A DNA stretch of 64,000 nt from Nostoc sp. FACHB-892 (lineage in GTDB: Bacteria > Cyanobacteriota > Cyanobacteriia > Cyanobacteriales > Nostocaceae): the NCBI RefSeq assembly GCF_014698795.1, contig NZ_JACJTR010000014.1, positions 122,745-186,744 of the forward strand. Direction: 5' to 3'. The notes beneath the pieces are model-generated. The model ran no database searches, was not told the DNA's origin, and saw only the letters and a program-made list of their open reading frames with translations. Shown here in pieces: positions 61,677 through 64,000 of the stretch. Numbering within the stretch: position 1 is the stretch's first letter; every line of letters starts with the position of its first letter. Made by a program: the position numbers and the translations under genes.

Positions 61677-63210
61677 CACTTTTGCTACATCTGCTTATAT
61701 TCTGTTCATGGTTGCAATCAACGTCATTTATGGCACTTGGGAGAGTAAACCAAAAAGTACTTCCCTCTCCAAGAGAACTTTCGACACCAATGTTTCCTCC
61801 GTGAGCCTCAATAATTTGACGACATAAATACAGACCAAGTCCACTTCTTCCACGATGCCCTTGTCCTTGAATAAAGCGTTGGAACAGTCTTTCTTTAACT
61901 TGCGGTGCAATTCCTGAACCATAATCACGCACCGAAATCTGCACTTGGCCTTCTCCATAGGGCGTTATCTCTAAAATAATTTCCCCTTTAGGCTTACTTA
62001 CCCGCACGGCATTATCAAGTAAGTTTTGTAAAACCCGTTGAATTTCTAATTCATCACCGTAGACTGTTGGCAGCAGTTGAGAAATTTTACAAATGAAGGC
62101 TAACTCACGTGTAGAGGTTGCTTTTACCTGACCAATTACTTTAATTAAAATCTTTTCCCAATTCAGGCGATCGCAAACTAAACAAGCGCTGCGTGCTTCA
62201 TAACGGGAGATATCTAAGAGGAGTTCTACAAGCTGAAGTAGATCCTCATTAGCTTCATCGTACTCTTTAAATACTTCCTTCCAAGTATCATTTACTGGGC
62301 CAAAAGCTCCTCTGCTCATACAATCTAGAGTATTACGAGTGGCAAGTAAAGGAATACGTAGGTCGTGAGACAGTGCAGATATCATGTCTTCAAGCTGTTG
62401 GTTACGCACCTCAATGCTTTCTTGACGGTGACGAGTTTTATCAGCCATCGCGTTAAGAACTCCAGCTAGTTCCCCGATTTCGTCTTTAGAAGAATGGCAG
62501 AGTTGCACTTCCATTTGTCCCGCTTGCCAAAGTTTGCTAACTTGTGCCAATTTCTTTAATGGAAGCTTGACTCGCCGATGCAACAACTGGAGATTTAAAA
62601 GCGCTCCTAAAAGAATAACTAATGTGCTGAAGACGTTTATCACAGTGTTAATATCATGCAAGCGCTCTACACGAATTTGGCGATCGCTTAAAAGCATCTC
62701 TTCGTGCTGAATCAGTTTCTCAATCTCGTTCTGCAAGGAACCGAATAAAGTGCTTTTTGCCACACCATTGTTACTAGCAGAACTAGAAAGCGCTTTTTCC
62801 TGCAACTCCCTTTGCCACTGGTTATAGATATATCTAATTTTATGGAGTTGTTTTATTTGAGCGGGGTTGTCTTGTACAAGATTGTACAGATAGTTGAAGC
62901 TGTTGTGGAAGTTGGGCTTCTTCTCACCATAATCTATAAGATTGGTTAGCCCCTGACTGGAACTTTCTAAAAAACCTTTTTCTTCATTATCTATCACAGC
63001 ATGAAATAGACGTTCTCCTTCTCGCTTTACCAACAAAGTATGGGTTACGCAGTTAAATGCTTCATGAGTTAGGCGTGCTATCCAGAGGTTGAAAACTTGC
63101 TGTCCAAATAAAAACAACACTAGTACCAAAATACTAGTATGTAGAGGAGTTAAAAAATTACCTTTCCTAGATGAATGAATTAAGAAAGGTATCAAGCTAA
63201 TAGCTATCAC
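61669..63210 (-). CDS. Membrane-bound sensor histidine kinase
   Basis: 513 residues from ATG 63210. Transmembrane helices at ~25-45 and ~190-210 enclose an extracytoplasmic helical sensor region of CHASE3-like size. HAMP follows (VKLPLKKLAQVSK, DEIGELAGVLNAMAD). The H-box is SALSHDLRIPLLATRNTL with His282, then N-box LLDNAVRVSKPKG, G1 VRDYGSGI, F and G2 (GRSGLGLYLCRQI). The H-box DLRIPL variant is a mild departure from DLRTPL. It phosphorylates the downstream NarL-type regulator, most likely. Upstream ~200 bases are AT-rich. Confidence 0.94.
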   Translation of the reverse strand: MIAISLIPFLIHSSRKGNFLTPLHTSILVLVLFLFGQQVFNLWIARLTHEAFNCVTHTLLVKREGERLFHAVIDNEEKGFLESSSQGLTNLIDYGEKKPNFHNSFNYLYNLVQDNPAQIKQLHKIRYIYNQWQRELQEKALSSSASNNGVAKSTLFGSLQNEIEKLIQHEEMLLSDRQIRVERLHDINTVINVFSTLVILLGALLNLQLLHRRVKLPLKKLAQVSKLWQAGQMEVQLCHSSKDEIGELAGVLNAMADKTRHRQESIEVRNQQLEDMISALSHDLRIPLLATRNTLDCMSRGAFGPVNDTWKEVFKEYDEANEDLLQLVELLLDISRYEARSACLVCDRLNWEKILIKVIGQVKATSTRELAFICKISQLLPTVYGDELEIQRVLQNLLDNAVRVSKPKGEIILEITPYGEGQVQISVRDYGSGIAPQVKERLFQRFIQGQGHRGRSGLGLYLCRQIIEAHGGNIGVESSLGEGSTFWFTLPSAINDVDCNHEQNISRCSKSDA

Positions 63211-64000
63211 TATCTAATTTATCCACCACCTTAATAACAGTTACCTAACATCCTAATAAGATCCTAGACTTAAGAACTACAACAGCTTTGCTAGTATTAA
63301 GCTTCCAATGTTGTTATTCAAAAGCCTTAACTGTTGATATATTACATAATAAATATCCTTCAATTTTGATAATTTTACTATTAATAATTAAATTGTATTA
63401 AATAACGTAGTAATAATTATGATGGTATTTTTTTGGAAAAATAATAACACGATACAGGAAAATTAATCCGGCTTTACATAAAATTCATAATTAACCTACT
63501 TTGAAACTTATATTAGAGGTTATTTATAAGTTAAATCTAAGGCTGACATTTTTACGGTGTCCCATAGTAGATTCCCCTACCGTTAGTGCCAATAAATACT
63601 AGCCCGAATTACTGCCAGCTAGCCTCCATTACATTAGGCTCATTGCCGATAGGCTGGTCTAAAAAGCCGATGTTTCTCCATGTTTGTCCTCTGTCGAGAG
63701 AGCGAAAAATTCCTTCACCCATACCAACAATCTGCTATGTATACACTGCAAGCAAGCTTAAGGGGTGTCAATGTGATGACAGTAGCCAGCGCAATTATAG
63801 CAGTAAAAGTTCTTTTCCCTAACAGCCTCCAAAAACGGCGATCGCTCATACCGATCAACTAAGCTCAAGATATAAAAGACATCTCCGAAAACTGTCTAAG
63901 TATCTCTGTGACTAGCTTATAGCGTGCGATCGCCAGTTTTGAAATCCAGATAGTTTTGACGATAGAATAGAGGTTGGAGATGTTTGTTGTTAATAATCAG
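63211..64000. other. Right-end region with a pseudogene
   Basis: 63211-63550 is AT-rich without a gene. The pseudogene at 63552-63849 is listed separately. 63850-64000 has no recognisable feature apart from a GCGATCGC site near 63927. Confidence 0.6.
63552..63849 (-). pseudogene. Decayed secreted BNR/GH74-like protein gene
   Basis: The frame from ATG 63849 encodes a signal peptide (RRFWRLLGKRTFTAIIALAT, then LTPLKLACS). About 40 codons in, a shift leads into another frame with GEGIFRSLDRGQTWRNIGFL, then PNVMEASWQ, a TAA at 63611-63609, then FGLVFIGTNGRGIYYGTP and the final TAA. SxDxGxTW is the BNR/sialidase repeat motif, and the GTNGRGI-YG ending is that of GH74-type beta-propeller glycosidases. 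The middle of a large gene has been deleted, and a frameshift plus a nonsense codon remain. It is inactive. Confidence 0.7.

Overview
The window looks like chromosomal DNA of a filamentous, Nostoc-type cyanobacterium. The palindrome GCGATCGC (HIP1) recurs throughout. There are many short GC-rich dispersed repeats of the kind known from Nostocaceae. The genes also fit: a cmpABCD bicarbonate transporter with the fused CmpC, a PanC/cytidylate kinase fusion, a cyanophycinase-like peptidase and small cyanobacteria-only families. No rRNA, tRNA, CRISPR array, phage or intact insertion sequence was seen.

Layout. 0-6.5 kb: a NifU-like scaffold cut by the left edge, an orphan histidine kinase, a ribbon-helix-helix protein, lepA, then a repeat-rich gap holding a dead GGDEF fragment. 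6.5-17 kb: a glycosyltransferase and GH13 pair, a cyanophycinase-like peptidase, a decayed SDR gene, an aldo/keto reductase overlapping tail to tail with a cysteine desulfurase, a gene split by an in-frame stop, a peroxiredoxin, and a photolyase present as two separate genes in reversed domain order. 17-21 kb: a cobalamin riboswitch controlling cobG-cobH-cobI, then a PHP-domain gene. 21-32 kb: a PurM-like protein, a di-haem peroxidase, sodB, panC/cmk, rlpA and glsA. 32-37 kb: small unknown genes, one behind a CIRCE element, a PIN-domain two-gene module, a FlaR-like kinase and gatB.

37-45 kb: two tandem candidate small RNAs, argJ, then cmpABCD. 45-51 kb: two paralogous RTX-repeat proteins with similar upstream regions. 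51-55 kb: a JAMM peptidase next to a MoeB/rhodanese E1 enzyme, ftsH and a DUF2949 protein. 56-59 kb: an RHH-TOBE protein divergent from an APC permease and a CBS-HEPN protein, with matching dyads in the shared intergenic region. 59-64 kb: a sugar transferase, a histidine kinase and NarL-type regulator pair, and a secreted-protein pseudogene.

How the genes work together. The clear functional units are bicarbonate uptake (cmpABCD), cobalamin synthesis under riboswitch control, sulfur-carrier chemistry (JAMM plus MoeB), and the histidine kinase/response regulator pair. The best candidate for an undescribed system is the RHH-TOBE / APC permease / CBS-HEPN locus at 56.3-59.2 kb. A second theme is mobile short repeats that have entered genes: one lies in frame inside cobG, one in frame inside an SDR gene, and one supplies the C-terminus and stop codon of the APC permease. 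Function calls rest on motif recognition by eye; no database search was run.
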